Shown piece by piece: positions 11,930-25,293 of a stretch of DNA of 64,000 nucleotides. Within the stretch, counting starts at the first letter, position 1. The number at the start of each line of letters is the position of its first letter. Below the pieces are notes generated by a model that saw nothing but the letters and a program-made list of their open reading frames with translations, was not told the origin of the DNA and did no database searches. Origin of the DNA: Aphis gossypii (lineage: Eukaryota > Arthropoda > Insecta > Hemiptera > Aphididae); the NCBI RefSeq assembly GCF_020184175.1, contig NC_065531.1:5973213-6037212 (forward strand), written 5' to 3'. The translations under genes and the position numbers were made by a program.

Positions 11930-12530
11930 ACATTGATAGGGGAAAAAAATTTGTGTCATTGTACTGTCGTATGCTTCGCATGAACCAAGGAGCTTTCAGA
12001 GCTATTCTCATAACAATTTGGAATTTTATTATTTTTGTCTTAGAAACAGCTACTTGTTATACGTGTCTTACCTGCTGCTGGATTAGATATGGTTTATACT
12101 TTTATTATAGGCGTATAAGAATTTTTGTTCATATATCTTTGATTATTTTTTTTGTTTATTTAAATTTTTTAAGTTAGCATTTCGTCTAGGTTTCGACTAT
12201 TTTACTGAGTCTTCCTTGATATTCAATTAGATTTTTTGGTTGATCTAATTAGTACTTTGGCTGGAGTTACATATTTTCTCAAGGTAAATATCTTAGTTTC
12301 ATTTTTGGTGGATGTTAGAGTAACTTTATTCATCTTGAAACACCACATTCATTAGTAGAGTCTTGTATATTTTTTATTTATTTTGTTTTGTGTTATACTT
12401 GCGGTTTCATCAGCAAACAATGCTAGCAATGGTTTGGTTGTTGGATTATCATAACGGTAGATTTTAAATACAGTTGGCCCTAAGGCGGATGCTTGAAAGA
12501 TGTCCGATTTCATTTGGAATACTTATATTT
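11930..12530 (-). pseudogene. Jockey-like non-LTR reverse transcriptase relic
   Basis: Reading the minus strand from about 12,510 downwards gives SALGPTVFKIYR, then PLLALFADETAS. These match the reverse transcriptase region around the GVPQGSVLGP motif and the catalytic FADD box; the second aspartate is replaced by glutamate (codon near 12,405). Further along, at about 11,955-12,035, the minus strand gives QIVMRIALKAPWFMRSIRQY, matching the conserved LR...APWFVRN segment near the C-terminus of Jockey-type ORF2 proteins. Stops interrupt the frame, and the distance between the two motifs is shorter than usual for the family, implying internal deletion. A plus-strand open frame at 11911-12177 is the antisense shadow of this relic. 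Family assignment rests on motif recognition, not a search. Confidence 0.75.
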
Positions 12531-13749
12531 AAATTTTAGTGAGTTAAAACTATGTAAAATATTACAACGTGAAAATACTTATCTATTAATAGTTAAAATT
12601 TATTGTAATTGTATACAACGTTATAAAGTTATGTAATATATTTTAATAATAGTTTGACTATAATATTAATAACTAATAATTATTGACTAATACAAAAAAA
12701 TATACTCTTCATAATTTTTTAGAAAATTGAAATATCGTAAAAAACAGTGTACGATCACATATTATTAATAGTACTCACCTCTACCTTTAAGTTTAGTTTT
12801 AGATAATTTGCTTTAATATTAAAGATTATAATAAAAATTTGGCTGTTGCCAAATTTTCTGTGTACGTTTTACGTTTGTTAGATAGATATAACACATGCAG
12901 GCTCACAATACTGGGAGATTCAAATTATTGCCAAACAACAGTCAATAGATAGGTCCATAGTCTTTATTTCAAAATCTATTAGCATTTTGAAAAAAAAAAT
13001 GTTTTTTATTGTAAATATTATTATTTTTATTTTTTGAAAGACAACGTAGGTTTTTAATTTCAGATTCTGAAGCAGAATATTTTTTTGGAGTATTGCGACA
13101 CAAACAAATTACAATTCGCACTAGTAGTTTATAATTTGTAAGTATTTCAAGTTTTTTGTGAACGGAGTGATGAGGTTTAATAAGGATACCTTGAAATTAT
13201 TGGTATGTTAGTTATTACTCCGCTAATTTAAAGTTTAAATACTACTTACTCTTATACTACTTGTTTGAATTTAGATTTTCATTTATCGAAATACTTAAAA
13301 AAATATTCCTGTTTCAGAAATTAAAACTCTAAGTTGATATATAAAAAAAAATTATTATGATAAAAAATATTAAAAATTATTAAACGTTGTCTATCTTTGA
13401 TATATGAAGTATTAATGATAACTTTATACCAAATAGCCAAAAAATATGAGGGAATTTGATGTTTAATTAGAAAAGAAACTTAGTAAAATGGAGTAGTGAG
13501 TTTAATTAAATAAAATAATAAAATATATTTTATTTGTATTTACTTATGATCCAGTAGCAATTACATTTTGTTATTGGTTTTTATAAAAAATCGGCTAGAT
13601 TATTAAGGCCATTATTTACAATTAATTAAACGATAGATTGTAATTAGTTACATTAGTTACAGTATTTACAGAAGATTGCATTATATTTTGTTAATTAGAT
13701 TGTTTAGTTTTAAAAAGTTAAGAATTTTTAGGGGCGTGAGGTTGACATT
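12531..13749. other. AT-rich non-coding DNA
   Basis: Nothing recognised on either strand. Confidence 0.55.
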
Positions 13750-13872
13750 TTAAAGTTAGCTGCAGTACTTTTCAAAATATATTCAATAATGTTTAAATAT
13801 ATTTGTTAGACATTGTTGGAGTCCCTTTTGTAACTATTCCATAATACACTTTGTACTGCTAATTTCATTCAG
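13750..13872. mobile_element. Decayed relative of the 8.0-kb palindromic MITE
   Basis: The right arm, in reverse complement, reads TGAAATTAGCAGTACAAAGT, close to TGAAGTTAGCACTACAAAGT of the 8.0-kb element. The left arm holds AAAGTTAGC then GCAGTACTTTT. The interior TTGTTAGACATTGTTGGA parallels TTGTTGGACGTTGTTGGA of the other copy. Length and divergence suggest one unit rather than two, and an older insertion. Confidence 0.55.
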
Positions 13873-16019
13873 CATTAAATTTTTGCTAAAACCGTTAGAT
13901 TAAATAATTTATTAAGTAAATAACTAGATAACTGGTATGAATATAAATTTACACTTTTTTTTTTAAATAGTTACTAATTTTCAAAAGAAATTCTATTAGT
14001 TCTAGATTAATATTTCATATTTCATTGAAAACATCGTTGTTATCAATATTAATTGTATCAAAGCTAAATTAATTTAAATTTATAGGTAGAGTAATTAATA
14101 TTGGGAACATAAGTATCACATCAGTTATAAGTTATAAATTAGTTTATAATATCATTATCTTTCATATCTGCTTCTTTATTTATAGACAAAACATCAAACG
14201 AAATAACTGTAAATTCGATTTTCCAAATTACATTTTTTCAAAAAGTATCTAGAATTAATTTTCACTGAGAATTGTATGTTATCAATATTCAATTATACAT
14301 ATTGTAATCTCAGAGTCTTAAAAATTTACTTTTTTTTTACGTATTGAGGCAAATTCAAAGTATGCGTTTATAGATCATTTACCTAATGATTTGTTTGCGT
14401 ACAGATTTGTATTGTTTTATATTCCGTAAAAACATAGTTCTTTACTGAACCAGTTATAATTTAGGAATAAAAATGTTTATCATAATATTACGTGATTAAT
14501 ATGCATATATTAATTATTAATAATATAGTAATTTAGATTATCATTTATCACCTTTTTAAAAATATATAAACTTATCTAAAACTCATAAGTAATTTGTAAT
14601 AGACACTATGATGGTGTGAATGCATGAACCATCACTAAAATACTATAGGTAAGTAAACCAATAAAAATATTATATTACAAATAGGTTTCTAAAGTTTATT
14701 AAACTCAACCTAAGTACGTACATTTTTAATTTCTCTAAAAAATTATGTATGTAAAATATAAATTCGTAAAATTAAGTCTAAATATATTCAGATTTTAATA
14801 AGAAATATTATAACGTTTTGTGATATATATATGTAGTTGAGCTGTAACAGTGACGCACGTAGTATAAACTGATTACCGTTGACTGATGTCTTAAAAATCA
14901 ATTATTTGAATAAATAATGTGACAGAAATGAATTTAGCAAAGGGTACACATTTACTTAGCTTGAAGAGAAGTTTCAATCAAATTATTCTAATAATAATAC
15001 AAATAAAACTCATTACAGTTGAATATTAATTGAATTGAACAAATTTTACAACAATATTTAATATTTCGGTTAACTACATTTTCAACATTTGCAAATATCA
15101 ATTTGTTCAGTTATATTTTTAACTTCAGTATACATATTTTAATCAAATTAATAGAATCTAAAATGGAATTTAAAATAAAGTCAATCACACCTTGAAATCT
15201 TAAATATAATCTCACTTATAATTTCAATGAATATTTTTTATATGATATAATAAATATTTTTTTAACTTTTTTGTTTATATTTTCGGAAGTTAAAAATAAC
15301 ATTTAAAAAAATAAATATATTAAACGCCATTGCATTCATTTTTTACAATTTCATAGAATTAAATACTTGAATACTTCATCCAATCAGCGAATAAATGGGT
15401 CAAATACTGAAGTAAGACTAGTATGAGTATAAATTCTAAAAATAATATAGAATTTTCATAAAAGATGTTCATCATATTTTATACGCTCGAATAAGCAACT
15501 ATAAATAATGTCTATAAGGTTGTATACCAATATTTCAAAGACTTTTGGTATCTATACTATATGATTTACAGGTGTCGGTGTTCGCGTTTACAAATTATCT
15601 TAACTATAAATTACGTATGTCACTTGAATTTGTATACCCTACCAACTATTTATTTTAAGCTATGTCCCATAAAAATGTGCTGGAAAAAAATCAATCAGCT
15701 TTTGGTAGATATTATTTCACTTCGTCTATGACCATTTATATTTATACATAACTTATATAAGTTATATACGTTACCATTTGCATTGATTCTTGAAGTAATT
15801 ATCAAATTATTTATACACTGCCACGATATGTATTACTCATACTATAATTATACATAATTTATATATATGTTTAACTTTAAACTTAATACGAACAATCGAA
15901 AAAAAGTTTTATTATTAGTTTAAAGACAAATAATTAGATTCTTCATGCATTAAATTGTTCCATGATTCGCAATGTCTAACACGGTACCCTCAAACATAAA
16001 TAAATGTCATTAAGTTAAG
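13873..16019. other. AT-rich non-coding DNA
   Basis: No gene or repeat family recognised. Confidence 0.55.
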
Positions 16020-16630
16020 ATATGGGATGTTCTTTAAAACTGATACCAGTGTTCGCAGGCTGTGAAGGTCCTTTGTTCGCGTTTGTGTATTATGTGGTAA
16101 CATCTTCCATAGTTTCATGGCCTATTCGCAAGCGTTGAGTGTCACTAATGTATTTCTTTTAAAATAAAATTTTGGTTGTTTGATGGATGGGTTTGATCCT
16201 AGAATCTAGATTATCAGTTAGGGGTGTCCAAAATGGTCTACAAACTATTCGGTATTTATATTAATGTTTTCTGGAACCAAATCTATTATACTGTCTTCTA
16301 TGTTGGTTTCTGAGGTTTTAATCGATGTTTCTTATAAGTAATATTTTGATCATTGAGATTGCTTAAGTTAGCTTGTTTTCTGCAAACACTTGGAGGTGTA
16401 ATATTATGTTACTTTAAACTGGCAGCCACATAAAAGTGTTCATTTAGTTAATCCTCCTAATGTGTGCATCGTAGAAATAAGTTGCGTGCGTCAATTTTAT
16501 TAGTACGTGCGCAGTTAAGCAACACTAGTGCATAGTACTTTGGTGCTGAACAAACTAATGAGAGTGCATTTTTATGTAAGTGCTTGCATCGGTGTTCCAT
16601 AATAATTTGATAATTTTTCGATGCAACGAG
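16020..16630 (-). pseudogene. hAT-family transposase relic (C-terminal region)
   Basis: The minus strand gives three pieces in the order expected of ZMYM/hAT-like transposases. First is ITPPSVCRKQANLSN (about 16,360-16,405), resembling the PRxCxRQxxRxN segment. Next is CRPFWTPLTDNLDSRIKP (about 16,190-16,245), resembling the IPFLDxLxxxLxxRF segment. Last is REQRTFTAC followed by an arginine-containing stretch with one stop (about 16,025-16,081), resembling the ERSFSALRRLKTWLR dimerisation motif. The pieces lie in different frames and contain stops, so the gene is dead. Sequence up to about 16,630 probably belongs to it, but I cannot name motifs there. No terminal inverted repeats were found. 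Assignment is by motif order. Confidence 0.6.
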
Positions 16631-19600
16631 TTCTAATTTATACGACTAGTTTAGTTTAGTGTTTATCAGGATATTATCAGTATGTTTCTATTCAATACTA
16701 TAACTAAATCGCTATAAGATATTTGATAGTGGGTATCTTTAAAAAGTATTTAAGAATAATTAAATTAATATATTAATATTAATAAAAATAATTATTAAAA
16801 AAAAAAAAAAATATATTTGAAAACTGTTTTTGACTGGGGATAGGAATGAGCTTTTGAAAACATTATTTAATGATGTCCATGAAGATATTTTTTATAAACT
16901 TAATAAAATTAAAAACAAAATTTACAAACTTATTTATTTATTTTTTTAATCTTCAACTGTATCTCAAATATTTTCATAATGTTATGTATTTAATAAATAT
17001 ATAATAAAAAAATATTCATAAACTATTTATTTAAAAATAGTTTAATGATAAGCATATTATACGTTTTAAAGACGTTGTTATTGTTTTATTGTTTTTATAT
17101 GTTGTATTAAGTTAGTATTTTAATAGTTAATCTTAATTTATTAAAATAAAATAATACTATTCAATAAATTATATTTTGAAAAAAGGAAGTATGTGCTCCT
17201 TAGTTTAGGAAAAATCTAAAATTTATCTAAAATTGTCTTTAAATATAATTTTATTTATATTATTTTTATATAATTTAAAGACATAGTTAAATCTCGAATG
17301 AGTTAGGATATGTGATTTTTGAAACAGAAAGAGCTGCTGAGACATGTCATATTAAAAGTTTTTACATTTCTCATCTTAATGCTAGTTAAATACTTAAATA
17401 TTAATGAAAAAAAAATCATTTTAAACGTGTTAATTAATTAAATATGAATAACAAATTGAACAAAGTAAATTAAACATAATTTATTATCAAAGTCTTAATA
17501 CCTACACTGTATTTTTTTGTTGGCTGTAACATAATTGGTGCATAATAACGAGATTAATAATTAATGAAACAAGTTTCCAACCAGTTAAGTATATTATTTA
17601 CAAAAAATTATAGACACAAATAATCCAATATAAAAAATTGCAACTTAAAGAAATTACCATCTTAGCGGCGCAAGCATTATTCTTCCTACATAATAAATAG
17701 GTATTATAATGTTACCGTATATAATACTTTTAGAACCTATGTTATAGGTATAATGTATATAAAGCAATTTTTGAAGCATGGTGCTTACACTTAAATTAAA
17801 CATTAATTCAAATTTTTATTTTTGGATATTTTTAAGTATAATTTTATACTTATAATTAAGTATAAAAGTAAATATTATTCTAAACAATTTATATATATTT
17901 TTTACCACATTTAACTAAGTACTTGTCCACGCAATTATTTTATTAAGGTAGGTATTTAAATTATACAATTATATATTTCTTACGAGTGGCATAATTTGCA
18001 ATTATATGGATGGTTAAGATCTTCGTCCCACCTCCACTTTTTAATTTCGAAACAAAATTAACTCCATACGTTTGTCATATGGGCGTTCTAGTACAAAGGA
18101 ACTTGTGAATAATAAAAAACAATGACGGTTAACGTGCATACTACGCTGTATTACAACGAATCTCCAAAATCCTCGGAAAACCTCGGTGAACCGTGGCGAA
18201 TGGTTGGTGATCTTATTTTTCACGATGAAGAAAGCGCACTTCTTGTTTTTTATTTTTGACTTATGTGTAACTTAACTAATTTACGGTTTGCAGAACCGGG
18301 CGTATGTTGATATATATTTAATATTAAAATCAGGGATGGATTGGGAGGTGTATCGACTAGTATTCTACTACAATATTCATTTTATTTTGTCCTCTTTATC
18401 TATTGATTTAAGAAAGAAATTATTTTCTACGGATATTTTACTTTTTGTTTAGTATTATATACTCGTATGTTTTATTGTAGGATATCTGAAATATACTAAT
18501 ATATTAAATATCTTATAGCGATTATAACAGTAATTAAATCTTAATATATATATATATAAATAAAAATAGGTAGGTACATATAATTAAGTATATGTTTATC
18601 TTATATACTCGAACTTGTGATGGAGTACAAAGCTAACATTAATTTAAATTTTATATGAAATATGATACTTATATATGAATATATGTAATATTAAAAAAAT
18701 TATATACAAATACTTAAAAGCATAGTGCAGACAGTATCTAAAGAAAAAAAAATATAGTTAACATTTAATACAGACTTTATTTTGAATTGAGTAATTCTGA
18801 GAAAAGCCACTTATAAACTATTTTTTTGTTATTTAACTTTAATATCTCATGTTTAATATTTTTCTTGTCAACAGTTGGCATTTGATTAAAATAGTTTGGA
18901 CAAAGATAATCAACGAAAGCTTTTCTAAAATATGTTTGATATATTTCATGGGAATATCATTAGTTTTACATTCTCTTACATTTGTATAAAGTCTAATTGG
19001 TTATTTTTTTAACCATGAATACTGTTGCAATTTTTTTGTACAATCGTTTACGGTAGAACGTCCGAAAGCGTATAATTATTTTTTGTTGAAATTTCTAGCG
19101 TATTTTTATTTAAAATGATTTTAAAACAGTATTTTGATTTATTTCCAGACTTTTGAAAATATTATGTTTAGTTCCACTTAAAACCAAGAGGTCATATTGG
19201 TAAACTGATTGATAAAATGTGAAATGAATATTTTGAATAGTTTTAAGTGTTAGCACATTCCCAAGGATAAAAAAAGCATACCATTCGTAACTTAATATTC
19301 ATATTATAGGTACCTACTAAACATTTTAGTTGTAGGTTTCAATTGACGGAAATAAATAAAAATGTAGTGTTAGGTTTATGATCAAAATTAAACTTTTATT
19401 AGTTAACATTTTATAAGAAGTTGATAATTAAAAATAGTTTATACATATAGTAGTATACGTTTACTAACTACTAACATTATAAATATACAAATATTGTAAA
19501 CTTTAGCCGTAAGGGTTGGCACTCTCGTAAATTTCTGGGAACTTTCTCAGGAAGGAATATTTCCGGGCATACTAAAATTGTGAAAAATCATATTTTTTTC

Positions 19601-20779
19601 AGTTATTATTTTTTGTTTTCTTAGAGGGTCACTTGTTATATTGTTTGATGTATTTTTTACATAGGTATTTTAATGTTTTGTGTCATATAATAGAACCTTA
19701 GTTATGGATCATAAAGTACAATTAATATTTACAATAGAAAAAAAGAGTAATTGTGTTCGAAAAGTACATATTAAATTATTTCTACTGAAATACTCAGAAA
19801 ATAATTTTAAATAGTGTTTAGAATCTGAAAGAAAAATGAAAAAAAGGTCATACAAATGCTTTGTTGATTATTATTGTTATTTGTTACCATAATATTAAAA
19901 TTTTCAATAAAATATTCATATGACACACAGCTATAGTGTAGTTTTGCCTATTTTATTTTACTAAAATTATTATGACAAACATATTTTAATATTTGTATAA
20001 TTGTCGTAGAAAAATTCTTACCACTCTTGTGATCAATCATAAAAACAAATTATAGGGAATCTTATATAAAATTTTCAAGTAGGTATCAGATATAAATGAA
20101 TAATTTTTACAATTTTTTAACTACAAACGATTTACTGCAAGTTTTCTGAATTTTAATGACTTTCGAAAAAAAATTGAACTCTTAAAGCTTATAAAAAGAA
20201 AATGGTGCCTATGTATTTTAGATATTTTTCTATTAATATATAAATAGCTTATGCGGAACTATGTATTAAATTTTCAAATTTTAGATATGAAAATAAAATT
20301 ATACTTATTGAAAATTCTCAAAATAAATATACATCATAAAGTTTTTTTTTATTGTCAAATTTTCAAATTGTTTTAAAATATATCATTAATCATAAAATAT
20401 ACTATAAAAATTAGTAAAATTGAATAATATACTCTTAAAACTATAAAAAAATCAATATGCAAAAATATGCACTATAAACTTTTGAATTTTTTTTCGTAGT
20501 ATTGTGAAATTAATTATTTCAAGCTTACTTAATAATAAATTTATTAGCTAAAATATAAAATGCAAATGCAATAACTTCCGAACTTTACTTATTATCATTA
20601 AAAATTATTTTTTTACCTAGTTTTTGTAATGTATTTGAAATTTCTCTCCATAAATTTTCTTTTAGTTAAAAACCACTATACATTTTTTTACTCATGTTAT
20701 ATAAATATTTTCTCTGTCTAATTAGCTCAATAAGCAGCAAATGCACAGTTTTTTTTTAATAAAATTTTATAAATAATGT
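16631..20779. other. AT-rich non-coding DNA
   Basis: No gene recognised. A 60-codon minus-strand frame at 18041-18223 lies in slightly less A/T-rich sequence but matches no family I know. A short patch near 19,505-19,580 with repeated GGGAA/TTTCC words is unexplained. The rest is low-complexity A/T. Confidence 0.5.
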
Positions 20780-21090
20780 TGAATGTATGTTGTCGTCGCT
20801 GTGGCATCCAAAAATAAATTGACATAAATCGAAGAATATTATCGGATAGATATTGTTTTTTTTATTCACATTGTACCGACAGACATAAAGAAACAAGGAT
20901 TGGCAGCGATACGACAAAACATTCTTGGCTAGTATGTTTTATTGATACGATCCGTGTCTGTCGTGGTCGGTCCATACAGATGTACAGATGTAAACTACCC
21001 CATTACATAGGTCTTATGTTTACTATATTTTGTCGTGTCGTGTCGTGTACTCGAGTCGTATCGTACTAGTGTGAATCGGGCTTTAAGGCT
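20780..21090. repeat. Possible decayed DNA-transposon end with a TGTCG tandem run
   Basis: The patch contains repeated CGATACGA/TCGTATCG words on both strands and three tandem TGTCG units (21031-21045). It ends in TGTGAATCGGGCTTTAAG. This looks like the end of a non-autonomous transposon, but no matching opposite end or target duplication could be fixed. Confidence 0.3.
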
Positions 21091-24000
21091 TTTAAGTTTT
21101 AATTTTTTTTTCTCTGAAATACTACATTCGATGGCCAACAATCTGTAAATAAAAATAGTAACCACTAAAATAATCAATTAGCGATGATTATAAGAACAAT
21201 TTCGTTTGGGAATGTGAAAATATTATTCGGTTATTGTGATTATCATGTTGAAAAAATAATTTTAAAATATAGTTTATCAATCAATCAAGTAATCAATTTT
21301 TTATCATTTATAAAAACAGTATCCACTGGAAATGTTAAGTATAAGACGTAATGACTTATGTTATTAAAAATTATTGCATTTTGATTCTGGGATAATTTGC
21401 CATCCTGAAAAACTTTAATAATGGGACAGCCGAATGTTATACTTTAAACCGGTGTAACGACACCGGGGGAACGATTTGTTAAATTTAAGATAAGTAGTGT
21501 ATTGAGGTCGTCTAAGGTGCACAGTGAATTAATTTACTTATACATGGTGTGCATTGAGCATAGACCTTACAAATTATGTTTGTGTTAATATTAATGTATC
21601 GGCCAACAGTTAATCGTACGTTTTACGTAAAGTAGAGTTAGTATTGTATACATAGGTGTCATGTAACATATTTATATTTATAATTGTTACATCGGCAAAG
21701 TTAATGTATGGTAACCACCGTAAATGCCGTGTAGTAAAAATAACACATTTTTCCTCAAGTTGCGAAAATTGTGTATTTTTAGGCGTGGCTATATATTTTT
21801 GACTTCTTATATCCAGATGTGATAGTTTTTAAAGTTTGTCATAGTGCCTTGAAAATTTTAATCAAGATTTTGATATATTCCAGACATTTGTAATACAATT
21901 ACATCGTTTGATAATTATTATCTTTCTTTGAGATCTACCATTTTCGTCATATCCTTTTACTTATATTTATATTTAACAGCGAGATTGAACTATTTTAAAT
22001 ATTAAACAATTAAAAAAAGCTGATTTATTTCATCAATTTTATTATTATTGACAGTTATAAAAGAACTGTTGGATTAAATTGTTATTTAGTATCAACAATA
22101 GTACTGATAATATATTTATTTTAGCCAAGGTGTATACATATTTACAGTTACTAAATTACACAATAATTTTGTCTCTATTATCAAAGGAATATCTCTTATT
22201 AACGAATTGTAAATACCGAATATTTGTTTAATTTTTTTTTTTTATTTATTAATATAATTAAAAATCAGAGAATTGTAAAGGGACCCATCAATTCCACCAG
22301 AATAGAGTAGCCTGAATATAATATACATATCAACACATCGAAATTAAAATCTAATTTTTTTTTTTTAATACATATTTTTAAACAGTTTAATGGATATTTA
22401 AGTTTAATATTGAAATAAAATACACCATTATTATTTTATTCTTATGAGATGCAAACTATAATTTTTTCCTGCAGTTGTTTTATGAATTCCACAAATTCCC
22501 TCGTCTTTCTGAAAATTAGCTATCCATAACTGCAGGAAATAAGAATAATTTATTGAAGTAAGTATTTTTGGTCATTAAATTTGAAATCCCCTTTAGCTAC
22601 TGGTGGATATTCATATTTGTATTGGATATTCAATCACATTATTAAATTACTATTATAACATTTATTACGGATTTATTAAGACATGCATGACGTTGAATGC
22701 AACATGTATATTTGATTAAATTTATGATACGGCCCTACACTATAATATACAATATACATAATATTATACCTATACCTATACGTATTTATATTTTATTAAT
22801 ATCATATACAAAGGTGTATTTATCCTAGACGCATGTATCATTTTACATCTATTCTGTTTTATCATGGAGTTCTACTGTATATAACTCTTTTTGATTATTT
22901 AACTAATTGTACAATAATATTTAATAATAATCAATTGTCGTCCTGCTACTAATAATTTGTCAAATGAGTCTCGTTTCGTCGCTTACTTTGTGTATTGCTA
23001 CTCACAAGTTTAGGTTATGAATATACTCTGTCCAGTGAGAGAACTCACCAATTTTTCGCATCCTCATGAGACATTTCGCCACAGTTGAACCGGTATCAAT
23101 GCCAGAATGTCGAATGAGTATGCCAGAACTGATTTTTTTGATTTCATGGTAAACTACTTACTCACTCGTTTTTAAGCACTAGTTATAAAATATATTTAAC
23201 ATTTTAATTTTCAAATTTTTCTGATTTTGGACAAATATTGTTATCATTTTTACATAAAACGGATACAGAAATAAATTGCATCTTTATCTTTAATATTTAT
23301 AACTATCTTTATTTAAAACTAAACAGGAAACCAGGGCTTAAAATGTCAAGCTTTTTGACACTGTGATTTTTGTCATTTATAGATTTTTGTTTAAAAATAT
23401 CTAAAATTGCACGTGTTTATAAATAGATTGAAAAGAATCAAAATATTTAGAAAATGTTAATAGAAACATTTGGTTAATAATTCAAGTTTTTAAGTTTATT
23501 TGTATTTGGATTATAAGAATAATTTCTCAAAAACTGGTTTTGTGTAAAAATGTTCGTTTTTTCTTAAATATTTTGTTGTTTTTTTTTTTTTTAATTATTA
23601 TAGAAAATGCATTGATGATGAAAATTAAATTTTTTTCTTCTGTAAACCATGTAAACGCATAAAAATAAATAATAATATACCATTTTATAATAAATATATT
23701 CATTACTGCGCTCAAAATCTAAAATGTATTTAAAATTAATTGATTACATTATTATATAAAATCAACATAATATTACATTTTAATTCGTTATTAGAAGGTT
23801 CCTAGGCTTTTGGTGCACTATTCAAACACTAGTTCTAACCCCAAAGTGCATAAAAATGGAGAAAATAATATAGTAGATATGGCAGCCGGCAGGTATCCAT
23901 ATAAATTTTGCTAAAACGATATATTATATATGTATATTGTATATACGGCTATATTATCAACTTACCTAAATTTCAAACCATTAAATTAAACATATGATTA

Positions 24001-24439
24001 TTAGGCGTTTATAAATAAATTTCACCTAAATCGTACATAATATTATGTATAAATTATTCACGTACTCGTTCCAACGATACTTGATTTTAGGAATTTGGTT
24101 CAAACAATATTAACCTTAACCGCCCCGCGATTCAATCGTGGCCGTGTACGTAATATAAATATTATATTTTATTATTATTACATATATATTATATACCGTA
24201 TACAATGCGGTATAACGTGATAAAGGACAATAACATTCGGATTTCGCAATTTAGCTATAATCCACGTAATTTTGTCTGTTTTCATACGATTTTGTAAAAT
24301 CGAGTTCGCTTTCCCGTCGACGGGGGGGCCGAAAACGACGTGAATGTATAATAACGATAAATTCATAATATATTATAATATTACGACGAAGAGCGCGGTG
24401 GCTGCGGCCGTAATAATAATAATATAATATTAGTCTGTT
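21091..24439. other. AT-rich non-coding DNA upstream of the GC island
   Basis: No gene recognised. One inverted repeat at 22465-22539 is listed separately. From about 24,060 CpG content rises towards the island that begins near 24,440. Confidence 0.5.
22465..22539. repeat. 12-bp inverted repeat (possible hairpin or tiny MITE)
   Basis: TTTCCTGCAGTT (22465-22476) is mirrored by AACTGCAGGAAA (22528-22539). Outside it, TTATTCTTA on the left and AAGAATAA on the right extend the symmetry after a bulge. Its role is unknown. Confidence 0.65.
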
Positions 24440-24501
24440 ATTATTATTATGTACTACAACTTACACCGCAGTGTTTCGTCGAGCGCATGACAGGCGGCGC
24501 G

Positions 24502-24521
24502 ACGGCGGCGGCGGCGGCGGC
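24502..24521. repeat. GGC trinucleotide repeat
   Basis: Six tandem GGC units inside the GC island. Confidence 0.9.
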
Positions 24522-25142
24522 ATTTCTCTCGCGGCGCGCGCGGACCACCTGTCGCCGGCGCGATTGCTCACCGCCACAACGCGACACAATATTCGCCCGC
24601 GCGACGGTAAGGACAATCGTCGTGGCGCGTCGCCGTCGAGTCTCTCTCTCTCCGAGCGCGTAAAAGAGTGTTGCCGTATAATACTTGCTCCCGGCTAGCG
24701 CGTGTGTGTGAGTGTGTCCGCGTCCGCGCGTGTGTGTGTGCGCGCGTGTATATTCGCGCCGTGTGCCGCCGCCGCCGCCGATAACTGATCGACTCCGTAC
24801 GTTAGTCGTCGCATTCGAGTCACGTAACGAGCGAAATAAATAGATTGATATCATAAGTAGACGCGCGCCAGCTATATAGCGCCTCTCTTTCGGTATTTAT
24901 TTATTATTAACATTTATATTATATATAATATTATTATATTATATTGTTAATAAAACATTGTTGGAACGGCAATCGTAGTATAGGCGATAATTCAACTCGT
25001 CTCCCCCCCACCCCCGTCTCGCCGGCGGTTTGCGATTTTATTATTTTTACTGTCATCGTACCGTCGTATTATTCGTTTCTACCGTGTAATTCGTGAATTT
25101 TATCGTATTAAATATTATTGTTATTATCATCATCATCATTTG

Positions 25143-25168
25143 GTCGTCGTCGTCGTCGTCGTCGTCGT
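25143..25168. repeat. GTC/CGT trinucleotide repeat
   Basis: About nine tandem GTC units in the probable 5' untranslated exon, with a short ATC run just upstream (about 25,127-25,138). Confidence 0.9.
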
Positions 25169-25293
25169 AGTCATCGTTTACCTTCGTCAGCAGCGCCGTC
25201 GCCGCTACAGCCACCACTGCTCGCCACTGCCGTACGCTCCCACTCCGTCACAGAGATTCACGTGAGACGCACTTACCACCGCCACTGTTGCAG

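Larger units (their letters stand above)
24440..25293 (+). promoter_or_regulatory. GC/CpG-rich island: probable promoter and untranslated first exon
   Basis: Composition switches abruptly from A/T-rich to G/C- and CpG-rich here. The island holds GGC, GTC/CGT and ATC microsatellites and a palindrome GCTATATAGC (24871-24880) that could act as a TATA element for a start near 24,900. It ends on CAG followed by GTAAGC (GT at 25294), a strong plus-strand splice donor. The simplest reading is a host promoter plus a 5' untranslated exon followed by a long intron. Competing signals exist: GTAAGT donors on the minus strand at about 24,459-24,464 and 25,270-25,275, so antisense or divergent transcription is possible. 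The long minus-strand frame across 24447-24854 is low-complexity and probably not protein. No downstream coding exon was found, so the gene cannot be named. Confidence 0.5.

Noticed and set aside
11911..12177. 88-codon plus-strand open frame
   Set aside because: It is antisense to the Jockey-like relic, whose minus-strand motifs are recognisable.
24447..24854. 135-codon minus-strand frame rich in Arg, Ala and His-Thr repeats
   Set aside because: It is what a GC-rich, microsatellite-bearing island gives by chance; the repeats are GGC and GT runs.
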